Assembly (NCBI RefSeq): GCF_012911015.1
Contig: NZ_WVVV01000017.1
Span: 21,112 to 85,111 of the forward strand
Direction of reading: 5' to 3'
DNA: 64,000 bases
Origin: Chelativorans sp. ZYF759
Lineage (GTDB): Bacteria > Pseudomonadota > Alphaproteobacteria > Rhizobiales > Rhizobiaceae
A program made the position numbers and the translations under genes. The notes below the pieces were generated by a model, which did no database searches, had not been told where the DNA came from, and saw nothing but the letters and a program-made list of their open reading frames with translations. Shown in pieces: positions 10,545 through 22,864 of the stretch (position 1 is its first letter; each line of letters starts with the position of its first letter).

Positions 10545-11845
10545 AGTGGAACGCGTCTGCTGCCAATCCCCGGTCAGGCATCATCACCGTCCTCGACGTC
10601 GGCTCGAGCAAGGTCTGCTGCATCATCGCCAAGCTCAAGCCTCGCGAGGAAAGCCCCCATCTTCCGGGCCGCACGCATCAGGTGCGAATCCTGGGTCTCG
10701 GGCATCAGAAATCGGTCGGCGTGAAATCCGGCATGGTCATCGAGCTCGACCGCGCCGAACAGGCGATCCGGCTGGCCGTCGATGCCGCCGAACGCATGGC
10801 GGGCGTGACGGTGGATTCGCTGATCGTCAATCTCAGCGCCGGGCGCATGCGCTCCGAAAAATTCTCAGCCGACATCGAACTCGGCGGCCATGAGGCCAAT
10901 GAGAGCGACGTCAAGCGGGTGCTGACCGCCGGCGGGCGCCAGGCACTGCGCAACGAGCGGCAGATCGTTCATTCTCTGGCCACGGGCTTTTCGCTCGACG
11001 GAGAACGGGGGGTGCGTGATCCGCGCGGTCTCGTGGGCGATCGTCTCGGCGTTGACATGCATATCGTGTCGGCCGACGCCTCGCCGATCCGCAATCTCGA
11101 GTTTTGCGTCAACCGCTCGCATCTGAGCGTGGAGCGCATGGTCGCGACGCCTTATGCGAGCGGACTTGCCGCGCTGGTCGACGACGAATCGGAGATGGGG
11201 GCGGCCTGCATTGATATGGGTGGCGGAACGACCACCTTCTCGGTCTTCTCGGAGGGCCGGTTCGTGCACTCCGACGTGCTGCCCATCGGCGGCCATCATG
11301 TCACCATGGATCTGGCGCGCGGCCTTTCCACCAGCCTCGAACAAGCTGAGCGACTTAAGGTTCTTACCGGGTCGGCCCTCCCGGTGGGGGGCGATGAACG
11401 AGAGACAGTGAATGTCCAGCCCATCGGCAACGACGATACCGCGCAGCTCCTCCAGATCCCCCGCACGGTGGTCAATCGCATCGTGCGCGCGCGCATCGAG
11501 GAGACGCTTGAGATGATCCGGGATCGGCTGACCGCCTCCGGATACTCGGCCCTGGTCGGGCGGCGGATCGTTCTGACGGGTGGCGCCAGCCAGCTGCCGG
11601 GTCTTGCCGAAGCCGCGCGCCGCATTCTTGGACGGAACGTCCGGCTAGGCCGGCCGCTCGGCGTCTCGGGGCTCCCCGAGGCGATGAAGGGTCCGGCATT
11701 TTCCACCACTGTGGGGCTTCTGATCTATCCCCAGGTGGCCGGTTACGAAAGCCGTGTCAGCGCAGGGGGATTCTTCGGCTGGCGGGGTGTGGCATCTGGT
11801 GGTCGTCTGCAACGAGTGGGCAGATGGCTCAAGGACAGTTTTTAG
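10541..11845 (+). CDS. ftsA: FtsA, actin-like FtsZ membrane anchor
   Basis: Actin-fold ATPase that tethers FtsZ filaments to the membrane and recruits later divisome proteins. The 434-aa protein has the phosphate-1 loop VLDVGSSKVCCIIAKL near residue 18, the phosphate-2 loop CIDMGGGTTTFSVF, the adenosine motif IVLTGGASQLPG, and a C-terminal amphipathic helix LQRVGRWLKDSF that would bind the membrane. It is translationally coupled to ftsQ and lies 68 bp before ftsZ. Confidence 0.97.
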   Translation: MKWNASAANPRSGIITVLDVGSSKVCCIIAKLKPREESPHLPGRTHQVRILGLGHQKSVGVKSGMVIELDRAEQAIRLAVDAAERMAGVTVDSLIVNLSAGRMRSEKFSADIELGGHEANESDVKRVLTAGGRQALRNERQIVHSLATGFSLDGERGVRDPRGLVGDRLGVDMHIVSADASPIRNLEFCVNRSHLSVERMVATPYASGLAALVDDESEMGAACIDMGGGTTTFSVFSEGRFVHSDVLPIGGHHVTMDLARGLSTSLEQAERLKVLTGSALPVGGDERETVNVQPIGNDDTAQLLQIPRTVVNRIVRARIEETLEMIRDRLTASGYSALVGRRIVLTGGASQLPGLAEAARRILGRNVRLGRPLGVSGLPEAMKGPAFSTTVGLLIYPQVAGYESRVSAGGFFGWRGVASGGRLQRVGRWLKDSF

Positions 11846-11913
11846 CAGGGGCGGGGCCCTATCGAAGTCGGCCGTGCGGCGATGCGGCGAAGTGGCAATA
11901 AGGACGAGGACAA

Positions 11914-13572
11914 ATGACCATCAATCTTCAGAAGCCGGACATCACTGAGCTGAAGCCGCGCATCACCGTGTTCGGCGTCGGCGGCGGCGGCGGCAACGCC
12001 GTCAACAACATGATCACCGCCGGTCTTCGGGGCGTCGACTTCGTCGTTGCCAATACCGATGCCCAGGCGCTGACCATGTCGAAGGCCGAGCGGCTGATCC
12101 AGCTTGGCGCCAACGTGACCGAAGGTCTCGGCGCCGGCTCACAGCCCGAGGTCGGGCGCGCGGCCGCCGAGGAGTGCATCGACGAGATCGTCGACCATCT
12201 CTCCAACACCCATATGTGCTTCGTCACCGCCGGCATGGGCGGCGGCACGGGCACCGGCGCTGCGCCTGTCGTCGCCGCCGCGGCGCGCGAGCGTGGCATC
12301 CTGACCGTCGGTGTGGTCACCAAGCCGTTCCACTTCGAAGGCCAGCGCCGCATGAAGACGGCCGACATGGGTATCGAAGAGCTGCAGAAGAGCGTCGACA
12401 CGCTGATCGTCATTCCGAACCAGAATCTCTTCCGCATCGCCAACGACAAGACCACCTTCGCCGACGCGTTCGCGATGGCCGATCAGGTGCTCTATTCGGG
12501 CGTGGCCTGCATCACCGACCTGATGGTCAAGGAAGGTCTGATCAATCTCGACTTCGCCGACGTGCGTTCGGTGATGCGCGAGATGGGCAAGGCGATGATG
12601 GGCACGGGCGAAGCTTCCGGCGAGGGTCGCGCGATGGCCGCTGCCGAAGCAGCGATCGCCAACCCGCTGCTCGACGAAACCTCGATGAAGGGTGCCCGTG
12701 GCCTGCTGATCTCGATCACGGGTGGCCGCGACCTGACGTTGTTCGAGGTCGACGAGGCCGCCACGCGTATTCGCGAGGAGGTCGATCCGGAGGCCAACAT
12801 CATTCTGGGCGCAACCTTCGACGAGGATCTGGAAGGCGTGATCCGCGTGTCGGTCGTGGCGACCGGCATCGACAAGGCCGCAGCCGACATCGCGGCGGCG
12901 CCGCAGGTCCAGCGGGTTGCCGCACCGGTCAAGGCCGATCGTCCCGCCCAGCCGCAGCAGCGGCCGGCGGAACTGCGCCCGGCCATTGCCGAGGCCGCCC
13001 CGCAGCCTCGTCCTCAGCCCGCCCCGGCGGCCGACCCGGTGGGCGACATCATCCGCGAAAGCGAGATGGCCGCAGCGCAGACCGCGCCCGCACCGCGCCC
13101 GCAGCCGGCCCCCGACATGCCGCGCAATCGCCTCTTTGCCGAACCGGAGCAGCCGCACCAGCCTGCGCCGCGTCCGCAGCCGATGGCGCAGCAGCCGGTT
13201 CCGCAGCCGGCAGCCGAAATGCCCCGCCTGCCGCGCGTCGAGGATTTCCCGCCGATGGTACAGGCCGAGATTGCCTCGCCCGATCATCAGGGTCACGACG
13301 AAGATCGTGGGCCGTTGGGCCTGCTCAAGCGGCTGACCAACGGCCTCTCGCGCCGCGAGGAAGAGCCTGCACGCCTGCAGCCCGCCGCCCAGCCGCGCGA
13401 GCCGCGTCTGCGACAGGCGCCGCAGGAGGCGCGCCGTGCGGCCGAGGATCAGCTCTATGCGGGCCGCCGTGGCCAGCTTGACGACCAGGGCCGCGTGGCC
13501 GTGCAGCGTCGGGCTGCCGACGACGAGGATCAGCTGGACATTCCCGCCTTCCTGCGCCGCCAGGCCAATTGA
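11914..13572 (+). CDS. ftsZ: FtsZ, tubulin-like division GTPase
   Basis: GTPase that polymerises into the Z-ring. The GTP-binding signature [13 protein letters not shown] lies near residue 109, and the T7 synergy loop, with NLDFADV, follows. At 552 aa it is much longer than enterobacterial FtsZ because of a Pro/Ala/Gln/Arg-rich linker (about residues 325-505); this is the usual rhizobial form. The conserved C-terminal peptide DIPAFLRRQ that contacts FtsA is present at the very end. It closes the dcw cluster and is followed by a hairpin terminator. Confidence 0.98.
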   Translation: MTINLQKPDITELKPRITVFGVGGGGGNAVNNMITAGLRGVDFVVANTDAQALTMSKAERLIQLGANVTEGLGAGSQPEVGRAAAEECIDEIVDHLSNTHMCFVTAGMGGGTGTGAAPVVAAAARERGILTVGVVTKPFHFEGQRRMKTADMGIEELQKSVDTLIVIPNQNLFRIANDKTTFADAFAMADQVLYSGVACITDLMVKEGLINLDFADVRSVMREMGKAMMGTGEASGEGRAMAAAEAAIANPLLDETSMKGARGLLISITGGRDLTLFEVDEAATRIREEVDPEANIILGATFDEDLEGVIRVSVVATGIDKAAADIAAAPQVQRVAAPVKADRPAQPQQRPAELRPAIAEAAPQPRPQPAPAADPVGDIIRESEMAAAQTAPAPRPQPAPDMPRNRLFAEPEQPHQPAPRPQPMAQQPVPQPAAEMPRLPRVEDFPPMVQAEIASPDHQGHDEDRGPLGLLKRLTNGLSRREEEPARLQPAAQPREPRLRQAPQEARRAAEDQLYAGRRGQLDDQGRVAVQRRAADDEDQLDIPAFLRRQAN

Positions 13573-13607
13573 TCGCGAAGATGTAACGAACTGTAACGGA
13601 CGGTATC

Positions 13608-13641
13608 GGGACTTGGCCTCCGACGGGGTCAAGTCCCTTTT
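13608..13641 (+). terminator. Intrinsic terminator after ftsZ
   Basis: Perfect 8-bp arms GGGACTTG (13608-13615) and CAAGTCCC (13630-13637), with partial pairing inside the loop, followed by TTTT. It lies 36 bp after the ftsZ stop and separates the dcw transcript from lpxC. Two GTAACG direct repeats lie just upstream (about 13583-13598) with no assigned role. Confidence 0.7.
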
Positions 13642-13848
13642 CAAAACAAGCGCTTAGTGTGAGTGACGACGTTATCCGGCGCCGTAACATTGAGTAAGAA
13701 TCCGTGATTTGGACTATCTGTGGCGGCCCGGTATCTTCCGATCGCAAATCAGGCTGCCAAGGGATTCTAGGGGATGGTTTCCCGACCGGGCCGCGTAATT
13801 CGAGCCGTGCGCACACGCGGCCGTGCACACACCATCGGGACGGGCTTT

Positions 13849-14799
13849 ATGGGGTTTGAATCGAACGACTATCAGACGACACTGAAGTCGCGCATATCTC
13901 TGTCGGGTGTCGGCGTTCACGGGGGGCAGCCCGTTTCGATTCACTTCTCCCCGGCGGATGCCGATACCGGCATCGTCTTTTCGGTCATGCGGGACGGGCG
14001 CCAACCGGTCGAGTTGCGCGCTCTGGTCTCCGAGATCGGCGGCACCGACCTGTGCACCGTCCTCGGTGACCCGGCCGGCGTCCATGTTGCCACCGTCGAG
14101 CATCTGATGGCCGCGATCTTCGGTCTGGGCATCGACAATCTTCTGATCGAAGTCGACGGCAGCGAGGTTCCGATCCTTGATGGAAGCGCGGAGAGCTTCG
14201 TGCATGCTTTCGAGCGCGCGGGCTTCGAGACGCAGTCCATCAAGCGTCGCTACATTCGCGTCCTGAAGCCCGTCCGCATCGAGAACGGTGCCTCCTGGGC
14301 CGAGTTCCGGCCCTATGACGGCACGCGTTTCGAGGTCGAGATCGATTTCGACAGCCCCGCGATCGGCCGTCAATCCTTCGCCACCGATATCAATCCCGGC
14401 ATCTTTCGCCGGGATATCTCGCGCGCCCGCACCTTCGGCTTCATGAAGGATGTCGAGCGTCTGTGGGCTGCCGGCTACGCGCTTGGCTCCTCGCTCGAGA
14501 ATTCCGTTGTGATTGGCGACGATCACCGTGTCATCAACATGGAAGGCCTGCGCCATCCGGATGAGTTCGTGCGTCACAAGATGCTCGATTCGCTGGGTGA
14601 TCTCGCGCTTGCCGGTGCCTGCTTCATCGGCTGCTTCCGGTCTTTCCGCGGCGGCCACAAGTTGAACGCGGCTGCGCTGCGGCGCCTGCTTTCGGATCGT
14701 ACCGCTTTCGAGATCGTCGAGACGACGCGGCGTGAACGCGGCCGCATGGCCGAGATGATTGCCGTCAACGCGCCCGTCTACGCGCCGTGGATGCTCTGA
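13849..14799 (+). CDS. lpxC: LpxC, UDP-3-O-acyl-GlcNAc deacetylase
   Basis: Zinc-dependent deacetylase that catalyses the committed step of lipid A synthesis. The frame opens at 13774, but ATG 13849 starts the conserved region (QTTLKSRISLSGVGVHGG) and gives 316 aa, the family length. Zinc ligands are visible in VEHLMAA (His near residue 84) and HKMLDSLGD (His and Asp near 242-246); the catalytic FRGGHKLNAAALRRLL is intact. The 276-bp gap after ftsZ holds the ftsZ terminator and GANTC sites at 13698 and 13763, and presumably the lpxC promoter. Confidence 0.96.
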   Translation: MGFESNDYQTTLKSRISLSGVGVHGGQPVSIHFSPADADTGIVFSVMRDGRQPVELRALVSEIGGTDLCTVLGDPAGVHVATVEHLMAAIFGLGIDNLLIEVDGSEVPILDGSAESFVHAFERAGFETQSIKRRYIRVLKPVRIENGASWAEFRPYDGTRFEVEIDFDSPAIGRQSFATDINPGIFRRDISRARTFGFMKDVERLWAAGYALGSSLENSVVIGDDHRVINMEGLRHPDEFVRHKMLDSLGDLALAGACFIGCFRSFRGGHKLNAAALRRLLSDRTAFEIVETTRRERGRMAEMIAVNAPVYAPWML

Positions 14800-14958
14800 T
14801 CGCCTGATGGCGGCTTTGCTTCGGAACATGGTCGGCATACAGCCGCATGCCACAAAATCGCGCCATTGCCGGGCGATAGCGTTGCCGATGAATGGTGGTT
14901 GTGTTTAATGGCCGCCATTATGAGATGTTTCAAAGACGCTCGAGGGGCGGGTAACACC

Positions 14959-15828
14959 ATGTCGTTGAACGGTTCAGTCAGCGCGCGCAGGCGCCTCGGG
15001 ATTGGAATGCTCGGCGTGCCGGTCGTGGCCGTCGCACTCGCCATTTCCGGTTGCCAGTCCAATGGCGACAATCTCGACCTCGCCATGCTGGTCGAGAATG
15101 TCGAGCCGGCGGATGCGCTCTACAATCAGGGTCTTGCGAACCTCAACGCAGGTCGTCTCAGCGAGGCAGCTGCGAAATTCGAGGCTGTCGACCGCCAGCA
15201 TCCCTACACCGAATATGCGCGTCGCTCGCTCGTCATGGGTGCCTTCACCCAGTATCGCCAGGCGCAGTACGAAGAGGCGATCAATTCCGGGCGCCGCTAC
15301 GTGCAACTCTATCCCACGTCCGACGATGCGGCTTATGCGCAGTACATCATCGGGCTGAGCTACTGGCGCCAGATCCGCGACGTGACGCAAGATCAGGCCG
15401 AATCGCGCCGTACCATCGAAGCGATGCAGGAAGTCGTGCAGCGCTGGCCCGATTCCGAGTATGTCGATGATGCCCAGCAGAAGATCCGCTTCGCGCGTGA
15501 TCAGCTCGCCGGCAAGGAGATGCAGGTCGGCCGCTATTATCTCGAGCGGCGCGAATACATCGCGGCCGCTCGCCGGTTCCGCAACGTGGTGGAGGACTAT
15601 TCCACGACCCGCCACGTCGAAGAGGCACTCGCGCGCCTTACCGAGACCTATCTCGCCATGGGGCTGCAGTCCGAGGCGCAGACGGCGGCAGCCGTGCTGG
15701 GGCACAATTTCCCTGACAGCCAGTGGTACAGCGACTCCTACCGTTTGCTTCAGTCGGGCGGTCTCGAGCCACGCGAGAACCGGGGCTCCTGGATTTCGAG
15801 AGCCGGGGCTCTGATCATGGGCAGCTGA
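14959..15828 (+). CDS. bamD: BamD-like outer membrane assembly lipoprotein
   Basis: Essential lipoprotein of the BAM complex that inserts beta-barrel proteins into the outer membrane. From ATG 14959 (GAGGGG at 14942-14947 as ribosome binding site) the 289-aa protein has a signal segment ending in the lipobox AISGC, so Cys near residue 33 would be acylated. The mature part is helical TPR-type repeats: [58 protein letters not shown]. An upstream extension to 14866 would bury the signal peptide and is rejected. Position between lpxC and recN is typical of rhizobia. Confidence 0.94.
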   Translation: MSLNGSVSARRRLGIGMLGVPVVAVALAISGCQSNGDNLDLAMLVENVEPADALYNQGLANLNAGRLSEAAAKFEAVDRQHPYTEYARRSLVMGAFTQYRQAQYEEAINSGRRYVQLYPTSDDAAYAQYIIGLSYWRQIRDVTQDQAESRRTIEAMQEVVQRWPDSEYVDDAQQKIRFARDQLAGKEMQVGRYYLERREYIAAARRFRNVVEDYSTTRHVEEALARLTETYLAMGLQSEAQTAAAVLGHNFPDSQWYSDSYRLLQSGGLEPRENRGSWISRAGALIMGS

Positions 15829-15843
15829 CGGTCCAAGCCCGTC

Positions 15844-17514
15844 ATGCTCGCCCATCTGTCCATCCGCGACATCGTCCTCATCGAAAGGCTGGAGATCGAT
15901 TTCTCCGCCGGGCTTTCGGTGCTGACAGGCGAGACGGGCGCAGGCAAGTCCATCCTGCTTGATTCCCTGTCGCTTGCGCTCGGCGCAAGAGGGGATGCCT
16001 CCCTGGTGCGCCAGGGCGCCACCCAGGGCCAGGTTACCGCCCTATTCGACGTCGCCGGCGACCATCCCGCACGCCATCTCCTGCGCGAGAATGCCATCGA
16101 AGACGAGGGCGACCTCATCCTGCGCCGCGTGCAGACCTCTGATGGGCGTACGCGAGGCTTCATCAACGACCAGCCGGCCTCCATGACCTTGATGCGCGAG
16201 GTCGGTCGCCACCTCGTCGAGATTCATGGCCAGCACGACGAGCGCGCCCTCGTCGACGAGACGACTCACCGCGCGCTGCTCGACGCCTTCGGCGGGCATT
16301 GGGAAGCGCTGAGACTTGTGCGCCAGGCATGGAAGGAATGGCGTCAGGCGGAAACGGAACTTGCCCGCCACCGTGCCCGCGTGGAAGCAGCGACGCGCGA
16401 GGCCGATTATCTCCGTGCCAGCGTCGAGGAGCTTTCCAGGCTCGAGCCGATGCCGGGCGAGGAGGAAGAGCTTGCGGAGACGCGCGCGCGCATGATGCGT
16501 GCCGAAAAGCTCGCCACCGAGATCGACGATGCGCGCGAGGTGCTGTCAGGCCCGACATCGGCAGTGCCGCAGCTGGCGAGCCTCTTGCGGCGCCTGCAGC
16601 GCAAGTCGGAGGAGGCGCCGGGGCTGCTCGAGCCCATCATCGAGACGCTGGACCAGGCGCTTCTCTCGCTGGACGCCGCACAGGGTGCGGTGGAGGAGGC
16701 GCTGCGGGCGGCCGAATTCGACCCCGCTGTCCTCGAGCGCACCGAAGAGCGGCTGTTCGCCCTTCGCGCGGCCGCTCGCAAGCATTCCATCCAGGTGGAG
16801 GATCTCGCCGCGCTGCGCGACCGCATGGCCGGTGAGCTGGCCGAACTGGATGCTGGCGAAGAGCGTCTCGGACGGCTGGAGCAGGCGGCACGGGAAACCC
16901 GTACGACCTACGATGCGGCCGCAGCCCGGCTCTCGGAGGACCGCGCCGTGACCGCCGGCGCGCTCGCGCGCTCGGTGATGGACGAATTGCCGGCGCTCAA
17001 GCTCGAACGCGCAGAGTTCATCGTCGAACTGGCGAGCCAGCCCGAGGACAGGGGCGAGGACGGCATCGATTCCGTCGAATTCTGGGTCCGCACCAACCCC
17101 GGCACGCGGGCAGGGCCGATCATGAAGATCGCCTCCGGCGGCGAGCTGTCGCGCTTTCTGCTGGCGTTGAAGGTGGCGCTGGCCGACCGCGGCTCCGCCC
17201 CGACCCTCGTATTCGATGAGATCGATACGGGCGTGGGCGGCGCGGTCGCCGATGCGATCGGGCAGCGCCTCGCGCGTCTGGCCCAACGCGTGCAGGTGCT
17301 GTCCGTAACCCACGCCCCGCAGGTCGCAGCGCGGGCCGTCACGCATTACCTGATATCGAAATCGGGCAGCGAGAGCGTGTCCACGGGCATCCGCTCGCTC
17401 GAGATCGCGGCGCGGCGCGAGGAGATTGCGCGCATGCTGGCCGGCGCAACCATCACCGAGGAAGCGCGCGCGGCCGCCGGTCGGCTGTTGCAGGAAAACA
17501 CGGCAGCAGGCTGA
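15844..17514 (+). CDS. recN: RecN, SMC-like DNA repair ATPase
   Basis: SMC-related ATPase used in recombinational double-strand break repair. The 556-aa protein has an N-terminal Walker A LTGETGAGKSILLDSL near residue 27, a long central helical/coiled-coil region rich in Glu, Arg and Ala (about residues 150-390), and a C-terminal ABC signature ASGGELSRFLLALK followed by Walker B TLVFDEIDTGVGG and the H-loop VLSVTHAPQVAA. It starts 15 bp after bamD. Confidence 0.97.
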   Translation: MLAHLSIRDIVLIERLEIDFSAGLSVLTGETGAGKSILLDSLSLALGARGDASLVRQGATQGQVTALFDVAGDHPARHLLRENAIEDEGDLILRRVQTSDGRTRGFINDQPASMTLMREVGRHLVEIHGQHDERALVDETTHRALLDAFGGHWEALRLVRQAWKEWRQAETELARHRARVEAATREADYLRASVEELSRLEPMPGEEEELAETRARMMRAEKLATEIDDAREVLSGPTSAVPQLASLLRRLQRKSEEAPGLLEPIIETLDQALLSLDAAQGAVEEALRAAEFDPAVLERTEERLFALRAAARKHSIQVEDLAALRDRMAGELAELDAGEERLGRLEQAARETRTTYDAAAARLSEDRAVTAGALARSVMDELPALKLERAEFIVELASQPEDRGEDGIDSVEFWVRTNPGTRAGPIMKIASGGELSRFLLALKVALADRGSAPTLVFDEIDTGVGGAVADAIGQRLARLAQRVQVLSVTHAPQVAARAVTHYLISKSGSESVSTGIRSLEIAARREEIARMLAGATITEEARAAAGRLLQENTAAG

Positions 17515-19728
<2,214 letters not shown>

Positions 19729-19781
19729 GGAAAAGCATCGCATGTCAACGGCATGCGCTGGCTCAATTGAATTGGCGTGAC

Positions 19782-19800
19782 AGGTCAGGCTGGCTGACCT
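19782..19800. promoter_or_regulatory. Inverted repeat just upstream of azlC
   Basis: Perfect 7-bp arms AGGTCAG and CTGACCT around a 5-bp spacer, ending 11 bp before the azlC ATG. Its place overlapping the leader suggests an operator or translation-control hairpin. No regulator is encoded beside it and the function is unknown. Confidence 0.3.
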
Positions 19801-19811
19801 AAACGGGCCTC

Positions 19812-20519
19812 ATGACCTCCTCAACAGTACGGTCCGAATTCCTGCTGGGCGCCAAGGCCTCGATCCCGGTCGTGGTGGCGGCGCTGCCGTTCGGGCTCCT
19901 GTTCGGGGCGCTGGCGGTGGAAAACGGGCTGAGCGTGACTGAAGCCGTTCTCTTCAGCGCTCTCGTCTATGCCGGTGCCAGCCAGATGGTGGGTATCGAT
20001 CTTTTCGGGCAGAACGTGGCGCCCTGGCTGATCGTCCTGTCGATCTTTGCGGTCAATTTCCGCCACGTCCTCTATTCGGCGGCCATCGGCCGACGGCTCG
20101 GGCACTGGTCGACCCCGCGCAAGGCCCTTGGCTTCTTTTTCCTGATCGATCCGCAATATGCCGAGAGCGAGCGCAAGCTCCAGAACGGTCAATCCATCAG
20201 CTTCGCCTGGTACATGGGCATGGCGATCCCGATCTATGTCGCCTGGGTTTCGGAGGCGGCGATCGGCGCGATCTTCGGCGGGCTGATCGAGGATCCCGAA
20301 TCGCTCGGCCTCGATTTCCTGCTGCCGATCTATTTCCTCGGTCTCGTGATGAGCTTCCGCAAGAGCCCGGGCTGGCTGCCGGTCGTCGTCATCAGCGCCG
20401 CCGCCTCGATCCTCGCCTTTGTGACCGTCGGTTCGCCATGGCACGTGTCGATCGGCGCGGCCGTAGCCATTCTCTATGCGGTCATCCGTGTGCCCGGCCA
20501 GCCGGGGGCCAGGACATGA
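19812..20519 (+). CDS. azlC: AzlC-family branched-chain amino acid exporter, large subunit
   Basis: Large subunit of the AzlCD (LIV-E type) export system for branched-chain amino acids. The 235-aa protein is strongly hydrophobic, with the AzlC features ALPFGLLFGALAVENGLS, FSALVYAGASQMVGIDLFG and VNFRHVLYSAAIGRRL. It overlaps azlD by an ATGA junction, so the subunits are translationally coupled. Substrate is assigned from the family only. Confidence 0.93.
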   Translation: MTSSTVRSEFLLGAKASIPVVVAALPFGLLFGALAVENGLSVTEAVLFSALVYAGASQMVGIDLFGQNVAPWLIVLSIFAVNFRHVLYSAAIGRRLGHWSTPRKALGFFFLIDPQYAESERKLQNGQSISFAWYMGMAIPIYVAWVSEAAIGAIFGGLIEDPESLGLDFLLPIYFLGLVMSFRKSPGWLPVVVISAAASILAFVTVGSPWHVSIGAAVAILYAVIRVPGQPGART

Positions 20520-20812
20520 CGGTCAATCTCTGGATCATCCTGGGCGGGGCGCTGATGACCTATGTGGCGCGCGCCGGCGGGCATCTGGTACTCTCGCGCT
20601 TCAAGACGATCCATCCGCGCGTGCAGGCCGGCCTCGACGCGGTGCCGGCCGCCGTGCTCACCACGCTGGTCGCGCCGGCCGCCTTCAATGGCGGCCTGCC
20701 GGAACTGGCGGCGCTGCTCGTGGCCGGGCTGGTGGCGCTGAGGGCAGGGATGATCCCGCTCTTCCTCGCCGGGGCCGTGGTTCTGATCTTGCTGCGGCAG
20801 CTAGTCGGCTAG
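20516..20812 (+). CDS. azlD: AzlD-family branched-chain amino acid exporter, small subunit
   Basis: Small membrane partner of AzlC. ATG 20516 overlaps the azlC stop and gives the usual 98 aa with about four hydrophobic segments; conserved features are MTYVARAGGHLVLSRF and VPAAVLTTLVAPAAF. An upstream start at 20438 would lie inside azlC and is rejected. The last 12 bp overlap the end of the convergent pepP gene, so no terminator separates them. Confidence 0.92.
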   Translation: MTVNLWIILGGALMTYVARAGGHLVLSRFKTIHPRVQAGLDAVPAAVLTTLVAPAAFNGGLPELAALLVAGLVALRAGMIPLFLAGAVVLILLRQLVG

Positions 20813-22633
20813 CGGCGCGGCCGCCTTTTCGAGCCACTGGCGTTCGTCGGGGTCGATGTGGGGCGAAAGGACATCGAGGACCCGAGCGTGGTAGGCGTCG
20901 AGCCAGTTGCGCTCCCAGCCATCCAGCATCGCGGGGTCGATCAGGCGGCGGTCGAACGGCGCCAGGGTCAAGGTCTCGAAGCCGTGCATCGCGGTGTCCC
21001 CGCCTTCGATCTCACGCGCCTCCTCGACGACGATCAGGTTCTCCAGCCGGATGCCATAGGCGCCTTCCTTGTAGTAGCCGGGTTCGTTGGAGACGATCAT
21101 GCCGGGCAGGAGCTTGTGTTCGCCCATGCGCGAGATGCGCTGCGGGCCTTCATGGACCGAGAGGAAGGAGCCCACGCCATGGCCGGTGCCATGGGCGTAG
21201 TCGATGCCGGCCTGCCAGTGGGCACGGCGCGCGAAGGCGTCGATGTCGCGACCGCGCGTGCCTTCCGGAAAGCGCAGCGTCGAGATCGCGATCAGCCCCT
21301 TGAGCACGGTCGTATAACGGGCGCGCATCTCCGCGCTTGGCTTGCCGATCGCCACCGTGCGGGTGATGTCGGTGGTGCCGTCGCGATACTGCCCGCCCGA
21401 ATCAACGAGATAGAGCTCGCCTGCGCCGAGTGCGCGGTTGGTGCCGGTGGTGACGCGATAGTGGATGATCGCCCCGTTCGGGCCGGCGCCCGAGATGGTG
21501 TCGAAGGCGATCTCGCGCAGCGGTTCCTGAAAAGCCTCGCCGGCTGCCCTGCGGCAATCTTCAAGCCGCGTGGCGGCGCCGATCTCGTCGATACTGCCCG
21601 GCTCCTGCAGGTCCAGCCAGCGCAGGAACCGCGTCACTGCCACGCCGTCGCGCAGATGGGCGCGGCGTGCCCCCTCGATTTCGGTTGCGTTCTTCGTGGC
21701 GCGGGGCAGTTGGGCGGGATCCGCCATCTCCACGACCGAGCCGCCGGCCTCCTCGATCAAGCCGCGCAGCCGGTCGGCGGCGAGCGCCGGGTCGAGACCG
21801 ATGGCGGCCGCATGGCTGCAGAGTTCAACCAGCGCGGGGGCGAGGTCGTCCGGCGCTGACAGCTTTGCATGGTTTTCCAGATGCGCGCGGCTTTCCGCCG
21901 AAAGCTTGGCCGGATCGAGAAACAGGCGATGAGCGCCGTCGACTGCAAGGATGGCGAAGCCGAGGGCCAGCGGCGTGTGTTCGACGTCGCAGCCGCGAAT
22001 GTTGAAGGCCCAGGCCAGCGAGGACGGATCCGTGAGCACGCAATGGCTGGCGCCTGCCGTCTCGATGGCGCCGGCAAGCGCCGCAAGCTTCTCCGCCACC
22101 GACTGGCCGGCAAGGCAGTCGGGATGAACGTCTACCCGACCGAGCGGGGCGGCCGGCTGGTCTTGCCAGATGCGATCGACGAGGTTCTCGTGCAAGGGCA
22201 CCAGGGTGGCGCCCTGCTTCGTTGCCGCCTTTTCGAGTTTCCTGACTTCCGCGATCGTGTGCAGCCACGGGTCGATGCCGACGCGCCAGCCTTTCCGGGC
22301 GTGGGCCTCCAGCCATTTGACCGGCGGGTTTCCGACGAGGTCCCCGATCTCAAACAGTTCGACATCACACTGGGTGCGCGCCTGAAGCGTGTATCGTCCG
22401 TCCACGAACAGGATTGCGCGGTCCGTCATGATCAATGCCATGCCGGCCGACCCGGTGAAGCCGGTCAACCATTTGAGCCGTTCGGCACGAGCAGGCACGT
22501 ATTCGCCCTGATGCTCGTCGGCGCGCGGGACCAGAAACGCGTCGACGCCCGCCTGCAGCATGGCCTGGCGAAGTCGTGCGATTCGCGGCGCGGCATGCGA
22601 GGGATCGGTCTGGACGTCGAAGGTCTGGAACAT
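20801..22633 (-). CDS. pepP: Xaa-Pro aminopeptidase (M24B)
   Basis: Cytoplasmic metallo-aminopeptidase that removes N-terminal residues preceding proline. ATG 22633 starts MFQTFDVQTDPSHAAPRIAR and gives 610 aa, the length of the large M24B form with two creatinase-N-like domains followed by the catalytic domain and a C-terminal extension. Metal ligands are seen in YLVDSGGQYRDGTTDITRT (two Asp), YAHGTGHGVG (His), SNEPGYYKEG (Glu) and GIRLENLIVV (Glu). An extension upstream to 22777 would be unconserved. Convergent with azlD. Confidence 0.95.
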   Translation of the reverse strand: MFQTFDVQTDPSHAAPRIARLRQAMLQAGVDAFLVPRADEHQGEYVPARAERLKWLTGFTGSAGMALIMTDRAILFVDGRYTLQARTQCDVELFEIGDLVGNPPVKWLEAHARKGWRVGIDPWLHTIAEVRKLEKAATKQGATLVPLHENLVDRIWQDQPAAPLGRVDVHPDCLAGQSVAEKLAALAGAIETAGASHCVLTDPSSLAWAFNIRGCDVEHTPLALGFAILAVDGAHRLFLDPAKLSAESRAHLENHAKLSAPDDLAPALVELCSHAAAIGLDPALAADRLRGLIEEAGGSVVEMADPAQLPRATKNATEIEGARRAHLRDGVAVTRFLRWLDLQEPGSIDEIGAATRLEDCRRAAGEAFQEPLREIAFDTISGAGPNGAIIHYRVTTGTNRALGAGELYLVDSGGQYRDGTTDITRTVAIGKPSAEMRARYTTVLKGLIAISTLRFPEGTRGRDIDAFARRAHWQAGIDYAHGTGHGVGSFLSVHEGPQRISRMGEHKLLPGMIVSNEPGYYKEGAYGIRLENLIVVEEAREIEGGDTAMHGFETLTLAPFDRRLIDPAMLDGWERNWLDAYHARVLDVLSPHIDPDERQWLEKAAAPLAD

Positions 22634-22747
22634 GATTGGGCATCCCAAGTGGTGAAATGCCCGGTCTAGCGCCACAGGCCAACAGGCGCAACGCGCGGCC
22701 AATCCATGGTGCCGACGATCTGTGCATGCTGCAACGCAAAACGTCAC

Positions 22748-22761
22748 TTCGCATATGCGAA
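22748..22761. promoter_or_regulatory. 14-bp perfect palindrome upstream of the DUF1127 gene
   Basis: TTCGCATATGCGAA is a perfect palindrome in the 231-bp divergent spacer between pepP and the DUF1127 gene, 104 bp before the latter's ATG. It has the form of a dimeric repressor or activator site. The binding protein is unknown. The rest of the spacer has two weak hairpins and no further gene. Confidence 0.35.
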
Positions 22762-22864
22762 ATCGCAGATGAGCCATGCATTCCTGTCACTGGTAAACAG
22801 GTCAGCTATGCTTACCTTTCAACTCGTGGAGGACACGTCTTCCAGAGAAACAAGGAGAAACATC

